Source of the DNA: Streptomyces sp. NL15-2K
GTDB lineage: Bacteria; Actinomycetota; Actinomycetes; Streptomycetales; Streptomycetaceae
DNA: 64,000 bases
Assembly (NCBI RefSeq): GCF_030551255.1
Contig: NZ_CP130630.1
Coordinates: forward strand, 1,958,501 to 2,022,500
Direction: 5' to 3'
The notes under the pieces: model-generated
What the model was told of the DNA's origin: nothing
Seen by the model: the letters and a program-made list of their open reading frames with translations, nothing else
The model's database searches: none
Shown here: one piece after another, positions 7,903 through 17,991 of the stretch
Layout of the letters: each line of letters opens with the position of its first letter
How positions within the stretch are numbered: the first letter of the stretch is position 1
Translations under genes and position numbers: made by a program

Positions 7903-8805
7903 TCAGCCCACTTTCTCGGCCGCCGCCTGCAGGGCCCGCACCGCCGCCCGGATCGACGGGCGGCGGTCGGCGTCCGCGCGCCAGACTACGTACACATGGC
8001 GGCGCACCCGCTGCCGGAGCGGGACGGTGACGACCTCGGCGGGCATCGGGTGGCGGCCCAGCAGGGGCGCGATGCACACCCCCAACCCTGCGGCGACGAG
8101 ACCGAGTTGGGTGTGGGTCTCGGCGGCGCGGTGGCCGACGTTCGGCTCGATGCCCTTGGAGCGCAGCGTGAACATCAGCCACTCGTGGCAGAACTCGCCC
8201 TGGCCCCAGGTGATCCACTCGTCCTCGGCGAACTCGGCGAGGTCCACCTCGTCGCGCCCCGCGAGCCGGTGATCGGCCGACATCGCCACGTCGGCGGGGT
8301 CGTCCAGGATCGGCGCCTTGACCAGGCCGTCGGGCAACGGCATCGGCTTGTTGTACCAGTCGAGCACGACCGCGAGGTCGAGGTCGCCGCGGATGACGCC
8401 GGAGATGCCCTGTTCCGGTTCCAGCTCGCTCGAGCGCACGCGCAGGGCCGGGTGCCGCGCGCGCAGGGCCGCGAGCGCCGTGGGGAACAGTCCGCGCGCG
8501 GCCGTCGGGAACGCGGACAGTCTGAGCTCGCCGACGACCTGTCCGCGCTGCGCCTCCAGGTCGGACTGGGCGAGTTCGACCTGCGAGAGGATGCGCGCCG
8601 CGTGCTCGGCCAGCAGCCGGCCCGCGTCCGTGAGCCGCACGCCCCGCCCGTTCTTGGCGAGGAGCTGCTGCCCCACCTCCCGCTCCAGCTTGGCCATCTG
8701 CTGCGAGACGGCCGACGTCGTGACATGCAACCCCTCGGCCGCGCCGCTGACCGAGCCGTGCCGGGCGAGGGCGTCGAGGGTGCGCAGGCGCTCCAGGTTC
8801 AACAT
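7903..8805 (-). CDS. LysR-family transcriptional regulator
   Basis: A 300-residue regulator. The winged helix-turn-helix occupies about residues 1-60 (MLNLERLRTLDALARHGSVS, then AAEGLHVTTSAVSQQMAKLE), followed by the linker helix and a periplasmic-binding-like effector domain (about 90-295). It is divergent from an EamA-family exporter 74 bases away, the usual layout for a LysR protein that controls its neighbour and itself. Directly repeated ACGAGATT-containing sites and an AT-rich palindrome occupy the spacer. The ligand is not deducible, though the partner suggests a metabolite to be exported. Confidence 0.92.
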   Translation of the reverse strand: MLNLERLRTLDALARHGSVSGAAEGLHVTTSAVSQQMAKLEREVGQQLLAKNGRGVRLTDAGRLLAEHAARILSQVELAQSDLEAQRGQVVGELRLSAFPTAARGLFPTALAALRARHPALRVRSSELEPEQGISGVIRGDLDLAVVLDWYNKPMPLPDGLVKAPILDDPADVAMSADHRLAGRDEVDLAEFAEDEWITWGQGEFCHEWLMFTLRSKGIEPNVGHRAAETHTQLGLVAAGLGVCIAPLLGRHPMPAEVVTVPLRQRVRRHVYVVWRADADRRPSIRAAVRALQAAAEKVG

Positions 8806-8815
8806 GTAAGCAATA

Positions 8816-8858
8816 CTACGAGATTCTGGGTACGAAATTTCGATTGTGCTACGAGATT
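8816..8858. promoter_or_regulatory. Probable LysR operator region
   Basis: The 10-mer CTACGAGATT occurs at 8816-8825 and again at 8849-8858, exactly 33 bp apart (three helical turns). Between them lies the perfect palindrome CGAAATTTCG (8833-8842). The arrangement fits recognition and activation sites for the divergently encoded LysR protein controlling the exporter gene at 8880. Confidence 0.55.
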
Positions 8859-8879
8859 GTGCGCACCATCGTGGTCCGC

Positions 8880-9911
8880 ATGAGTTCCGTCACCGCCTCC
8901 CCGACCGCCACCCGGACCGGCTCCCGCTCCCGCCCCACCCTCGACTGGCGTCTGCGCTTCGGCGTCCTGGCGCTGATCTGGGGCTTCAGCTTCCTGCTCA
9001 TCAAGGTGGGCACCGAGGGCTACGCCCCCTTCCAAGTCACGCTCGGACGCCTGGCGTTCGGCACGGCGGTGCTCGCGGCGGCGATGGCCGTCAAGCGCGA
9101 ACGCCTCCCGCGCGGGGCGCGCACCTGGGTGCATCTGACGGTCGCCGCGTTCTTCCTCAACGCGCTGCCCTTCTCCCTCTTCGCCTACGCCGAGTTGACG
9201 ATTCCGTCCACGCTCGCGGGCATCTGCAACGCGACCTCGCCGCTGTGGGGCATGGCACTGTCCCTCGTCGCCCTCTCCGAGGACCGGCCGACCCGGGTCA
9301 GGGTCGCGGGGCTCGGCCTCGGCTTCCTCGGCGTGCTGACGGTCCTGGGCGCCTGGCAGGGCTTCGACGGCCTGGACGCCACGGGCACGGCGATGGCCCT
9401 GCTGGCCTCGCTCAGCTACCCCATCGGCTGGATCTACGTCCGCCGCACCCTGGCCGGCACCGGCCACTCGCACCTGTCACTGACCAGGGCCCAGTTGCTC
9501 CTCGCCACCCTCCAACTGGCCGTGGTCACACCACTCTTCACCACCCTCCCGACCCACCTCCCCGCCGTGCCCCTGCTCGCGATCGTCGCCCTGGGCGCCC
9601 TCGGCACGGGCGTCGCCATGCTCGTCCAGTACGGCATCGTCGCCGAGGTCGGCCCGACCACGGCCCAGATGGTCACCTACTTCATCCCGGTCATCGCCAC
9701 GGCCGCCGGCGTCGCGATCCTCGGCGAGTCCATGACCTGGTCGACCCCGGTGGGCGCGGCGATCGTGCTGGCGGGAGCGGCACTGACCCAGGCGAGGCCC
9801 CGGCGGGAGCGCCGACCCGGCGGGACCGACTCGGACTCCGCGCCGGCAGCCGGGGGCGGTGGCGCCGGGGCCACGTCTGTGCCCGGGGGTCGGGAGGGGG
9901 CCGGCGTTTGA
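8880..9911 (+). CDS. EamA/DMT-family exporter
   Basis: A 343-residue membrane protein with ten predicted helices in two EamA repeats (about 25-160 and 180-310), the drug/metabolite transporter fold. The first repeat begins LIWGFSFLLIKVGTEGYAPF. I place the start at the ATG at 8880 because upstream codons lie in the operator. No strong ribosome binding site is visible, so an upstream start at 8844 cannot be excluded. The last 35 residues are a Gly/Ala/Asp-rich hydrophilic tail not typical of the family. It is divergent from LysR and followed by foldback repeat copy 1. Confidence 0.88.
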   Translation: MSSVTASPTATRTGSRSRPTLDWRLRFGVLALIWGFSFLLIKVGTEGYAPFQVTLGRLAFGTAVLAAAMAVKRERLPRGARTWVHLTVAAFFLNALPFSLFAYAELTIPSTLAGICNATSPLWGMALSLVALSEDRPTRVRVAGLGLGFLGVLTVLGAWQGFDGLDATGTAMALLASLSYPIGWIYVRRTLAGTGHSHLSLTRAQLLLATLQLAVVTPLFTTLPTHLPAVPLLAIVALGALGTGVAMLVQYGIVAEVGPTTAQMVTYFIPVIATAAGVAILGESMTWSTPVGAAIVLAGAALTQARPRRERRPGGTDSDSAPAAGGGGAGATSVPGGREGAGV

Positions 9912-9972
9912 GAGGGCCGACGCCCGGGAGGGAAGCGGGGCCCAGGACAGGACCGGGCCGGACAGGCCTGGG

Positions 9973-10211
9973 CTAGGGCCTGTTGCGAAAGTGGCGTCGT
10001 TCGCCCGAAGGGCGGACCGCGCGGCGTCCGGTGCGTGCTCTGGGGGTCCCCCGGCCGAAGGCTGGGGGGACTGCCGCCCGGAAGTCCTCGTACTGGGCGT
10101 ACTCGGGCTTTCGGGCGGTGCGGCGAGTGGGGGCACCTCCCACGCCCTAAAGGCAGTGGGGGAGCGTGCCGGGCGTCGCGCGGCAGGCGCCACTTTCGCG
10201 ACAGGCCCTAG
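9973..10211. repeat. CTAG-bounded foldback element, copy 1
   Basis: A 239-bp element whose 24-bp ends are inverted repeats with one mismatch (left CTAGGGCCTGTTGCGAAAGT, right its complement). It has no coding capacity and could fold along much of its length. Related copies lie at 19344-19492 and 23242-23420. This copy is longest because two smaller palindromic units are nested inside: GGGGGTCCCCC...GGGGGGA near 10043, and GTGGGGGCACCTCCCAC... near 10130. It lies between an exporter gene and the AraC gene, whose TAG stop is in the right terminal CTAG. It resembles a MITE. Confidence 0.8.
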
Positions 10212-11179
10212 GCCTGGGCGTCATCCCGGATCTGCCGTACGAGGTGGGTCTTCGACGCCCGGCGGGAGCGGAAGTCGCCGGGGGTCATGTCGAACTCCTT
10301 GCGGAACGCGAGGTGGAATCCGACCTGGCTGCGGTAGCCGATGCGTTGCGCGATGTCGTGCTGCGGCACGGAGGTGTCCGCCAGCAGTCGTCTGGCCTCC
10401 TGCAGGCGGCGCACCGTCAGATGCCGCATGGGCGGCTCGCCCACCAGTTCCCGGAACATCTGCGAGAACGTCGAGCGGGACATGCCTGCCTCACGGGACA
10501 GGGACTCCACCGTCCAGGGCTCGGCGTAGGAGCCGTGGATCGCCATCAGCGCCTTGCTGATGCCCGGGTGGTGCAGCGCGCTCAGCGCGGGTGACTCCTC
10601 CGCCAGTTGCTCCATGGCGATCCGCAGGGAGAGCACGAACACGGTCTCGAAGGCCCGCAGTGTCACGAGCCGGGAGCCGGGAGCCGTACGCCCGATCTCG
10701 GAGGGCAGGGAGTCCAGGGTGCGCAGCAGCAGTGGCTCGTCCTCCAGCATGTGGCGCCGCAGGACGATGATCCGGGGCAGGGCGTTGTAGAGCCCCGGTT
10801 CGCCGATGGCGCTGTAGTGCAGGCTCGCGCAGAGCATGCGTGTGCGGTACGGCGGTGTCCCGACCCTGACGACGCCGGACTCGCCGGGGCGGCAGTGCGG
10901 CACCAGGGCGGACAGCGGTGTCGCCTGTACGCCGTGCTCGGCGGCGAAGGTGCGGGCGGTGCCGTGCGGGAAGATCGCCAGGTCGCCCTCGTGCAGTTCC
11001 ACGGGTTTGGGATCGTCGCCGAAGGTTATGGCACAGGAGTTGTTGAGCATGTAATGAACAATTGCGCAATTGTCGTCGTGGCCCTTGACTCCCCAGGTTC
11101 CACCTGCCTCCCACATGCTGTGAAAGATGTCGGTGAGCCACAGCGGGCGCAGCAGCTCGCTCAGCACGTCGTCATGCAC
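10208..11179 (-). CDS. AraC-family regulator with cupin sensor domain
   Basis: A 323-residue regulator with an N-terminal cupin-type ligand domain (about 10-190, including FGDDPKPVELHEGDLAIFPH) and a C-terminal pair of AraC helix-turn-helix motifs (about 215-300; SLSREAGMSRSTFSQMFREL and IAQRIGYRSQVGFHLAFRK). It is divergent from the PhzS-like monooxygenase and probably controls the aromatic cluster. The final codons GCC TAG overlap the terminal CTAG of foldback copy 1, so the repeat supplies the stop codon. The gene may therefore have been slightly shortened or lengthened by that insertion. Confidence 0.92.
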   Translation of the reverse strand: MHDDVLSELLRPLWLTDIFHSMWEAGGTWGVKGHDDNCAIVHYMLNNSCAITFGDDPKPVELHEGDLAIFPHGTARTFAAEHGVQATPLSALVPHCRPGESGVVRVGTPPYRTRMLCASLHYSAIGEPGLYNALPRIIVLRRHMLEDEPLLLRTLDSLPSEIGRTAPGSRLVTLRAFETVFVLSLRIAMEQLAEESPALSALHHPGISKALMAIHGSYAEPWTVESLSREAGMSRSTFSQMFRELVGEPPMRHLTVRRLQEARRLLADTSVPQHDIAQRIGYRSQVGFHLAFRKEFDMTPGDFRSRRASKTHLVRQIRDDAQA

Positions 11180-11304
11180 GGACGATCCTTAAAGCGATTC
11201 GGCTCATGATTAATTGATCGTAGCCATCGCTCCCAGAACGATGAGAGGCGAAGCCGGGCTCATTGGCCGGTTTACGGGGTTGAAGTTCTGGGGGGACGCG
11301 TTCC

Positions 11305-12603
11305 ATGAGGTTTCTGATTGCCGGTGCCGGCATCGGCGGCCTGACCGCCGCGCTGAGTCTTCATTCCGTCGGAATGCGCGACGTGCGAGTCCTGGAGGCC
11401 GTGCCGGAGATTCGCCCTCTGGGAGCCGGGGTGAATCTGCTGCCCAACGCGGTGCGCGAGCTGGCCGCCCTGGAACTGACCGAAAACCTCGCCGACCTGG
11501 GTGCCGATCTGACCGAACTCGGCTACTACAACCACCTCGGACAGGAGATCTGGCGCGAACCCCGCGGCCGGGCGAGCGGCTCCCGGTGGCCTCAACTGGC
11601 GCTGCACCGCGGTGCCCTGCAGACGGCCCTGGCCGACAGCGTCCGCGCCCGCCTGGGGAACACGGCGATCACCACCGACGCGCGTGTCACCGGCTTCACG
11701 CCCCTGCCCGGCGGGGGCGTCGAGGTGAGTGTGGCTCACCGCGCCGGCGATCGGCCGACGGAGCGGATCCGGGCGGACGTGCTGGTCGGGGCCGACGGGC
11801 TGCGGTCCGCCGTACGGCAGGCCCTGTATCCGCAGGAAGGGGAGCCGCGCTTCAACGGCACCGCCGTGTGGCGGGGAATGACGCGCAGCGCGCCCTTTCA
11901 CGGCGGTCGCGCGATGGTCGTCATGAGGGACGGCCGCTGGAAGGCGGTCGTCTACCCGCTGGCCGTACGCCCGGATGCGGAGGGCCTGGTTCCGGTGAAC
12001 TGGGCGGTATCCCGCGCCGTACCGGAGGAACCCCTGTCCCTGGACGCCGCGCCCGTTGACGCCGACGACGGCTTCCCCGCGGCGGTGGCCGGCTGGCGGT
12101 GCGGGGATCTGCGGATGGCCGCTCTCGTGGCGGACTCCGAAGCGGTCGCGTCCTTCCCCATGCTCGACCGGGACCCCGTGCCCCGCTGGTCGTTCGGCGC
12201 CGTGACCCTGCTCGGGGACGCCGCGCACGCCATGGCCCCGATGGGTTCCAACGCGACGACCCAGGCGGTGCTGGACGCACGTAGCCTCGCCCATGCCCTG
12301 GCCACCCACGACGACCCGGTCGCGGCCCTCGCGGCGTACGACCGGGACCGCCGACCCCGGATGAACCGGCTGCAGCTGCTCAACCGGGCCAAGGGGCCGG
12401 AGGTCGTGATCGATCTGGTCCACGAGCGGGCCCCGGAGGGCTTCGGACGGGTGGAGGACGTGGTCCCCACCGACCGGCTGGCCCAGGTGGCCCGCGCCTA
12501 TGCCCGCGCCGCCGGCTTCGACGTCGCGTCCGTCAACGCCCCATCGCCGTACGGCCGTCCGATCCGGCCGCACCGGCCGCGCCCCGCCGTGCGCGAGCGC
12601 TGA
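11305..12603 (+). CDS. FAD-dependent monooxygenase, PhzS-like
   Basis: A 432-residue single-component flavin monooxygenase that would hydroxylate an aromatic substrate with NAD(P)H and O2. The N-terminal dinucleotide-binding motif is [18 protein letters not shown]. The mid-protein motif [16 protein letters not shown] carries the DG dipeptide, and [19 protein letters not shown] binds the FAD ribityl chain. It resembles PhzS and 3-hydroxybenzoate-type hydroxylases. ATG at 11305 follows GGGGGGA. It is the first gene of a rightward set (HpaB-like, MFS, NmrA) facing the AraC regulator. The substrate is probably a chorismate-derived aromatic acid, inferred from context. Confidence 0.9.
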   Translation: MRFLIAGAGIGGLTAALSLHSVGMRDVRVLEAVPEIRPLGAGVNLLPNAVRELAALELTENLADLGADLTELGYYNHLGQEIWREPRGRASGSRWPQLALHRGALQTALADSVRARLGNTAITTDARVTGFTPLPGGGVEVSVAHRAGDRPTERIRADVLVGADGLRSAVRQALYPQEGEPRFNGTAVWRGMTRSAPFHGGRAMVVMRDGRWKAVVYPLAVRPDAEGLVPVNWAVSRAVPEEPLSLDAAPVDADDGFPAAVAGWRCGDLRMAALVADSEAVASFPMLDRDPVPRWSFGAVTLLGDAAHAMAPMGSNATTQAVLDARSLAHALATHDDPVAALAAYDRDRRPRMNRLQLLNRAKGPEVVIDLVHERAPEGFGRVEDVVPTDRLAQVARAYARAAGFDVASVNAPSPYGRPIRPHRPRPAVRER

Positions 12604-12697
12604 GGCGAACCGCCCGAGCGGACCCGCTCGGCGCCGGCCCGCCCCCTCCGTTCCACTTCCCACCGCCCATCAACAGCACCCTGTGTCAGGAGAGAGC

Positions 12698-14196
12698 ATG
12701 ACCCGCAGCGGCCAGGAATACCTCGAATCACTACGCGACGGCCGTGCCGTCTGGCTCGACGGTGAGCTGGTCAAGGACGTCACGGAGCACCCCGCCTTCC
12801 GCAACACGGCCCGCTCGATGCGCACCTCTACGACATGGCGCGGGACGCGGAGCTGCGGGACGTGCTGACGGTGCGCCCCGAGGGGCAGGACCGGGCGGTG
12901 CTGCGTGCCTACCACGTGCCGCGCACGCAGGCCGAACTGGTCGAGCGGCGCAAGGCGTTCAAGACCTGGTCCGAGGCCAGCTTCGGCTTCCTGGGCAGGT
13001 CGCCCGACTACATGGCCGCGGGCATCGCGGGCTTCGTCTCGACGCCGGAGATCTTCGCCGGGGAGACCTTCGACGGGCGCGACAACCTGGCCGCGTACTA
13101 CCGGCGCATGACGGAGGGCGACCTCTACCAGTCGTTCACCATCACCAACCCCCAGATCGACCGCACCAGGGCGGCCGGCGAGCAGGAGGAGGACGACCTG
13201 TACGTGCGGGTCGTCAAGGAGCGCGACGACGGCATCGTGGTGCGCGGCGCCAAGATGATCGGCACCGGCGCGGTGTTCGGTGACGAGATCATCGTCGGCA
13301 CCATCGAGCCGTTGCAGCGCCAGGACGTCGAGTACGCGCTGTGCTTCTCCGTGCCCCTCGACACCCCGGGGCTGAAGTTCATCTCCCGGACCTCCTACGA
13401 AGGCCAGGCGCGCAGCGTCTTCGACAACCCGTTGTCCGCCCGCTTCGACGAGAACGACGCGCTGCTCGTCTGCGACGACGTCTTCGTGCCCTGGGAGCGG
13501 GTGCTGACCTACCGGGACGTCGACACCACCTTCCGGATGTGGTGGTTCACGCCCGCCTACAACAACTTCGTCCACCAGGCGGCCACCCGCTTCTGGACCA
13601 AGCTGGAGTTCCTCACCGGGCTCGCGATCCTGGTCACCCGGGCGAACAACACCTATGACCTGCCGCCCGTTCAGATGCAGATCGGCCGGCTCATCGGGTG
13701 GCTCAACATCGCCAAGTCGATGGTGCTGGCGGCCGAGACGACGTACGAGCGGGTGGGAGGCGAGGGCGGTGCCGTGCACATCAACCGGGAGATCGCCTCG
13801 GCGCACCGGGCCATGGCCGGTGACCTCTATCCGAAGGTGCTCGCCGAGATCAAGATGCTGGCGGGCGGCGGTCTCATCCAGCTCCCGGCCTCCGGCTACG
13901 ACCTGAAGCACCCCGAACTCGGTCCGCTGGTGGCCAAGTACGTGCGCTCGCCCGGCACCCCGGCGGAGCAGCGGATCAAGCTGCTCAAGCTCGCCTGGGA
14001 CGCGCTGGGTTCGGAGTTCGCCGCACGGCACGAGCAGTACGAGCGCTTCTACCACGGCGCTCCCCACGTCTACCTGCCCGGCATCGTGCGCGACGGCAAC
14101 CCGGACCTGCTGGCCGCCTTCACCCAGTCGTGCCTGGACGGGTACCAGCTGGACGAGCTGCCGGGCGGTACGGGGGGTTTCGATGGCGGGCGCTGA
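12698..14196 (+). pseudogene. HpaB-type 4-hydroxyphenylacetate 3-hydroxylase family gene with frameshift
   Basis: This encodes the large component of a two-component FADH2-dependent aromatic ortho-hydroxylase. ATG at 12698 has a good AGGAGAG site and reads [20 protein letters not shown]. After about 40 codons the frame fails at 12817-12821 and the family sequence resumes in the +1-shifted frame as [13 protein letters not shown], continuing to 14196. Restoring one base (TCGAT-GCG to TCGATCGCG) would give a continuous protein of about 499 residues, the usual length. The rest is well conserved (for example YEGQARSVFDNPLSARFDEN), so the change is recent or a base error. The stop overlaps the MFS start, implying translational coupling. 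Confidence 0.8.
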
Positions 14197-15622
14197 CCGC
14201 CGGCGAGCGCTGGCCCTGCTCGCCTGCACCCAGTTCGTCCTGATCCTCGACACCTCGATCATCAACGTGGCGGCGCCGTCCATCGGCGAGAGCCTGGACA
14301 TCTCGCCCGCCGCACTGTCCTGGGTGGCCAACGCCTACCTCGTCTCCTTCGGCGGGCTGCTGCTGCTCAGCGGTCGTGCCGCCGATCTGCTGGGGCAGCG
14401 CAGGGTGTTCGTGGCCGGTCTGGGCGTCCTCGCGGCCGCATCCCTGCTGGGTGCCCTCTCCGACAGTGCCGCCCTGCTGATCACCGCCCGCGCGGTGCAG
14501 GGCGTCGGGGCGGCCATGGCCGCGGCGGCGGCGTTCGCCCTGATCCTCACGCTGTTCGAGGACGGCCCGGAACGGCACCGGGCGCTGGGCGTGTTCGCCG
14601 CGATGGCCGGTGCCGGTGGCGCCGCGGGCACGGTGCTCGGCGGCGTGCTCACCAGCTGGCTGGGCTGGGAGTCGACCTTCGCGCTGAACGTGGTGGCCGG
14701 TATCGCCCTGGTCCTGCCCGTGCCGCGGCTGCTGCCGCCCGGGACGTCCGGCGGGCGCGAGCGCGGCTTCGACGTGCCCGGCGCGGTGGCGGTCACCGCC
14801 GGTCTGGGGCTGCTGGCCTACGCCGTGGTCAACGCGGGCGAGGCCGGCTGGAGTTCCACGCCGACGCTGGTCACCGGGGCCGCCGCCGTCGTACTGCTCG
14901 CGGCGTTCGTCCTGGTCGAACGCAGGGTGGCGCACCCACTGGTCCCGCTCGCCGTGCTGGGCAGGCCGACGCTGCGGCTGGCCAACATCCTGGCCGCGCT
15001 GTGGCAGATGTCGCTGTTCCCGATGTTCTTCCTGGTGAGCCTGTACCTGCAGGCGGTGCTCGGGTACGAACCGGTGCTCGGCGGCCTCGCCCTGCTGCCG
15101 CTGTGTCTGGTCGTCATCACGGTCGCCTCCACCGCGGACCGGCTGATCGGCCGGTTCGGCCTGCGCGCGGTGATGGGCGCCGGGTTCTTGCTGGTGGCCG
15201 TCGGCATGGGCTGGCAGTCGCTGCTTTCGGCCGACGGCTCCTTCGTGGCGGACGTCCTGCCGCCGAGCCTCGTGCTGGGCGTCGCGCTGCCGCTGGTCTC
15301 CATCACGGCGAACGTCGCGGCCACTCTCGACACCCGCGAGGAGGAGGCCGGCCTCGCCTCCGGACTGGTCAACACCAGCTTGCAGTTCGGCTCCGTCCTC
15401 GGTCTCGCCGTCCTGTCCGGAGTGGCCGCCGCACGCACCGACGCCTCCTCCGCGGCGCGCGACGTGGCGCTCACCGACGGCTTCAGCACGGCCTTCCTGG
15501 TCGGGGCCGTGCCGGCCCTGGTCGCGCTGCTGCTCACCCCCCGGCTGCGGCTGCCCGCACCGGACGCCCCGGCACCGCCGGAGGCGAGCACCGCCGTCGA
15601 GCACCGGCGCGCCGTGCCCTGA
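14183..15622 (+). CDS. DHA2-family MFS drug/metabolite exporter
   Basis: A 479-residue protein with about 14 membrane helices, the DHA2 layout of proton-driven efflux pumps. Motifs include FVLILDTSIINVAAPSIGESL in helix 1, SGRAADLLGQRRVF (motif A) between helices 2 and 3, and ARAVQGVGAAMAAAAA in helix 4. It starts 14 bases inside the end of the HpaB-like gene, so the two are probably translated together. In the aromatic cluster it would export the product and give self-resistance. No sign of disruption is seen. Confidence 0.92.
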   Translation: MAGADRRRALALLACTQFVLILDTSIINVAAPSIGESLDISPAALSWVANAYLVSFGGLLLLSGRAADLLGQRRVFVAGLGVLAAASLLGALSDSAALLITARAVQGVGAAMAAAAAFALILTLFEDGPERHRALGVFAAMAGAGGAAGTVLGGVLTSWLGWESTFALNVVAGIALVLPVPRLLPPGTSGGRERGFDVPGAVAVTAGLGLLAYAVVNAGEAGWSSTPTLVTGAAAVVLLAAFVLVERRVAHPLVPLAVLGRPTLRLANILAALWQMSLFPMFFLVSLYLQAVLGYEPVLGGLALLPLCLVVITVASTADRLIGRFGLRAVMGAGFLLVAVGMGWQSLLSADGSFVADVLPPSLVLGVALPLVSITANVAATLDTREEEAGLASGLVNTSLQFGSVLGLAVLSGVAAARTDASSAARDVALTDGFSTAFLVGAVPALVALLLTPRLRLPAPDAPAPPEASTAVEHRRAVP

Positions 15623-15694
15623 TCGCGCCCGCCCGGCCCGCCCGGTCCGGGGACCGTGCGCCCACTGAATGAACACCACGAAGAAAGGCACGAC

Positions 15695-16615
15695 ATGACA
15701 CAAGATCACCGCAAGCACGTCCTCGTGACCGGAGCCAACGGTTTCCAGGGCGGTGCGGTGGCCCGGCTGCTGGCCGGCCAGGGGCACGAGGTCCGCGGCC
15801 TCGTCCGGGACGAGGCGAAGGCCGCGTCGGCCTCAGCGGCCGGGGTCACGCCGGTGCGCGGCGACCTGGGCAGCATCGAGGACCTGCGCGCCGCCTTCCG
15901 GGGCGTCACGCACGCGGTCGTCGTGATGCCTCTGGAGTACGACCCCGAGACGGTGGCCGGGTACGCCCGCAACATCGCCGAGGCGGCCCGTGAGGCCGGG
16001 GTGCGACGGCTGGTCTACAACGTCAACACCCCGGTTCCCGACGAGACCACGCCGTACGCCGGTTTCGAGACGCGCCGCCTGGCGGAGGAGGTGCTGCGGG
16101 CCGGTGAGGTGCCCGTGGTCGTGGTCAGGCCGCCGGTCTACCTGGAAAACCTTTTCAGCCCCTGGAACGGACCCGCGATCGTCGACGACGGTGTCCTCGC
16201 CTACCCGCTGCCCGCCGAGCAGCGCGTGGCCTGGATGTCGCACGACGACCTCGCGCGTGTGGTGTCCCGGGCCCTGGACGACGACGTGCCGGCCGGGCAG
16301 GTACTGAACGTCGGCGGCGCCGACGTGCTCACCGGTCCGGAGCTGGCGGCCGCGTTCGGGCAGGCCCTGGGCCGTGAGATCCGGTATGTCCCGCTGGAGG
16401 TCACGCAGTTCGAGCAGGGGCTCGCCCAGATGCTCGGCACCGAGGCCGCGGCCGGTGTCGCGGGGATCTACCACTACGCCGGCACGGGCCGGGCGGGCGA
16501 CCTGCTCGCTCCGTCGCCCGCCGCCGTGGAGAGCGCTCTGGGTGTACGGCTCACGCCGGTGATCGAGTGGGTCAAGGCACAGCCCTGGGAACACTGGGCC
16601 CGGTCCGCCGGGTGA
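15695..16615 (+). CDS. NmrA-like NAD(P)-binding protein
   Basis: A 306-residue atypical short-chain dehydrogenase of the NmrA/TMR type. The N-terminal nucleotide-binding motif is VLVTGANGFQGGAVARLLA. The usual YxxxK catalytic pair is not evident, as in NmrA redox-sensor proteins, although some relatives reduce quinones or isoflavones. ATG at 15695 follows AAAGG, and the longer upstream frame lacks a ribosome binding site. It follows the exporter by 72 bases on the same strand and is probably cotranscribed. It could be a tailoring reductase or a redox-sensing regulator of the cluster. Confidence 0.85.
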   Translation: MTQDHRKHVLVTGANGFQGGAVARLLAGQGHEVRGLVRDEAKAASASAAGVTPVRGDLGSIEDLRAAFRGVTHAVVVMPLEYDPETVAGYARNIAEAAREAGVRRLVYNVNTPVPDETTPYAGFETRRLAEEVLRAGEVPVVVVRPPVYLENLFSPWNGPAIVDDGVLAYPLPAEQRVAWMSHDDLARVVSRALDDDVPAGQVLNVGGADVLTGPELAAAFGQALGREIRYVPLEVTQFEQGLAQMLGTEAAAGVAGIYHYAGTGRAGDLLAPSPAAVESALGVRLTPVIEWVKAQPWEHWARSAG

Positions 16616-16689
16616 CCCACGGCCGTGACCGGGGCGCGCGCTGACAGGGCCGCGCCCCGGCAGGCGGCACGTCGGTCGGACAACGTACG

Positions 16690-17723
16690 GGGGGGAAGAG
16701 ACGCGCTGCGGGTTCTCCTCGTCGTCCGAGCCGCGCGGGGTGGTACCCGCGATGGGGCGCATGGTGATCTCGCCGTCCTCGATGCGGAAGAACAGCTCGG
16801 GGCTCGCTCCGATCAGCAAGGTGTCGCCGCGCGGCGCGAGTACATGTACGGCGACGGGTTGCGGGCCCGCAGCCGCCGGTACACGGCCTCGGGCGCCAGC
16901 TCGGTGCGGACGTCTACGCGGTGACCGATCTGGATCTGGTAGATGTCCCCGACCCGGATGTGCTCCAGGCACCGGTCCGCCCAGCGCAGAAACGTCGCCC
17001 GGTCCACGCTGTCGTGCACCGACCGCGGCCGGGGCGCCTCGGGCACGGGTGCCACGTCCTCCCGCCCGGCCGCCCGCCGGGCGATCTCCAGCAGCCCGGG
17101 ATCGTGCCGTGCGACGAACTCCGCGCTGTCGGCGCGCAGTTCACTGACCGTGCCGTCGGTGCGGTCGTACCAAACGGTGTGCCGGAAGACGGTGAGCGTG
17201 ATGTCGGGGCCCCGCGGCGGCTTGGTCCGCTCGCCCAGGTCCTCCATGTGCCAGTTCGACTCGTAGGCCAGGCTGGTCAGGAACCCGAAGGACCAGCTCT
17301 GGGGGGACAGGTCCGTCCGCACCTCGAACAGGTCGCTCCGGGCTGCTTCCAGGAGCGCCCACAACTGCTCCGGCCGCTCGGCGCTCAGCTCGGCGAGGAG
17401 CCTCGGCTCCCGGTCGGCGCGGGGGTGGCCGCCCGGCGCAGTCCGAGGTCCTCGGCGTGTCCCAGCAGGGCTCGGACGAGCGCCGGTTCGCCCGTGAGGC
17501 GGACGGTCACCCCGCGCGTGCCCGCGATGACCCGGATGTCCAGCAGGCGCCCGCAGCCGACGACCGCCCGGTCGGGATCCCGTCCGGTGCCGGAGGCGTT
17601 CTCAAGGAGGAAGACGTCGTCGACCGGGTGGGTGCGGCGCAGCTCTTCGTAGAGGTCGAGCGGGTCGTGCGCCGGCAGCCCGGACGCCGTGACGCGTACG
17701 TGGATCGGTGCGCTGCGCGCCAT
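16690..17723 (-). pseudogene. Truncated, frameshifted TrpE/PabB-like chorismate enzyme
   Basis: Reading leftward from ATG 17723 (ribosome binding site GAGGGGAA), the sequence resembles component I of anthranilate or aminodeoxychorismate synthase. Three successive frames are needed: MARSAPIHV to about 17427; then PRADREPRLLAEL through NPSPYMY to about 16840; then APRGDTLLIGASPELFFRIE to IAGTTPRG near 16720. Each join is explained by a missing base; the first lies in a C run. After IAGTTPRG the sequence ends, so the C-terminal catalytic half is gone. The gene is divergent from DAHP synthase and would have used its product's downstream chorismate. Confidence 0.8.
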
Positions 17724-17991
17724 CGTGTGATTCCCCTCGGTTCTCGCACGGTTCACAATTCCTCGCCGGCTCCGCCGAATTGGGTTCGGCGGCCGTGCCG
17801 GGGAGGTACCGATGGACAGCGAATCAGAGGCGACACGAGAGCGGCCAGACCAATTCGGGTGCGCGGAGCCGGCCCAATTCCGTAAGAGCTTGACGGCAAA
17901 AGGGCTGAGGAATTGGAGTGAGATGCCATGGCTGAGGGAGGGCGATGTGGAACGCTCCGGAATTGACCGAAGCGCCGTCGGAGGAGCCGGA

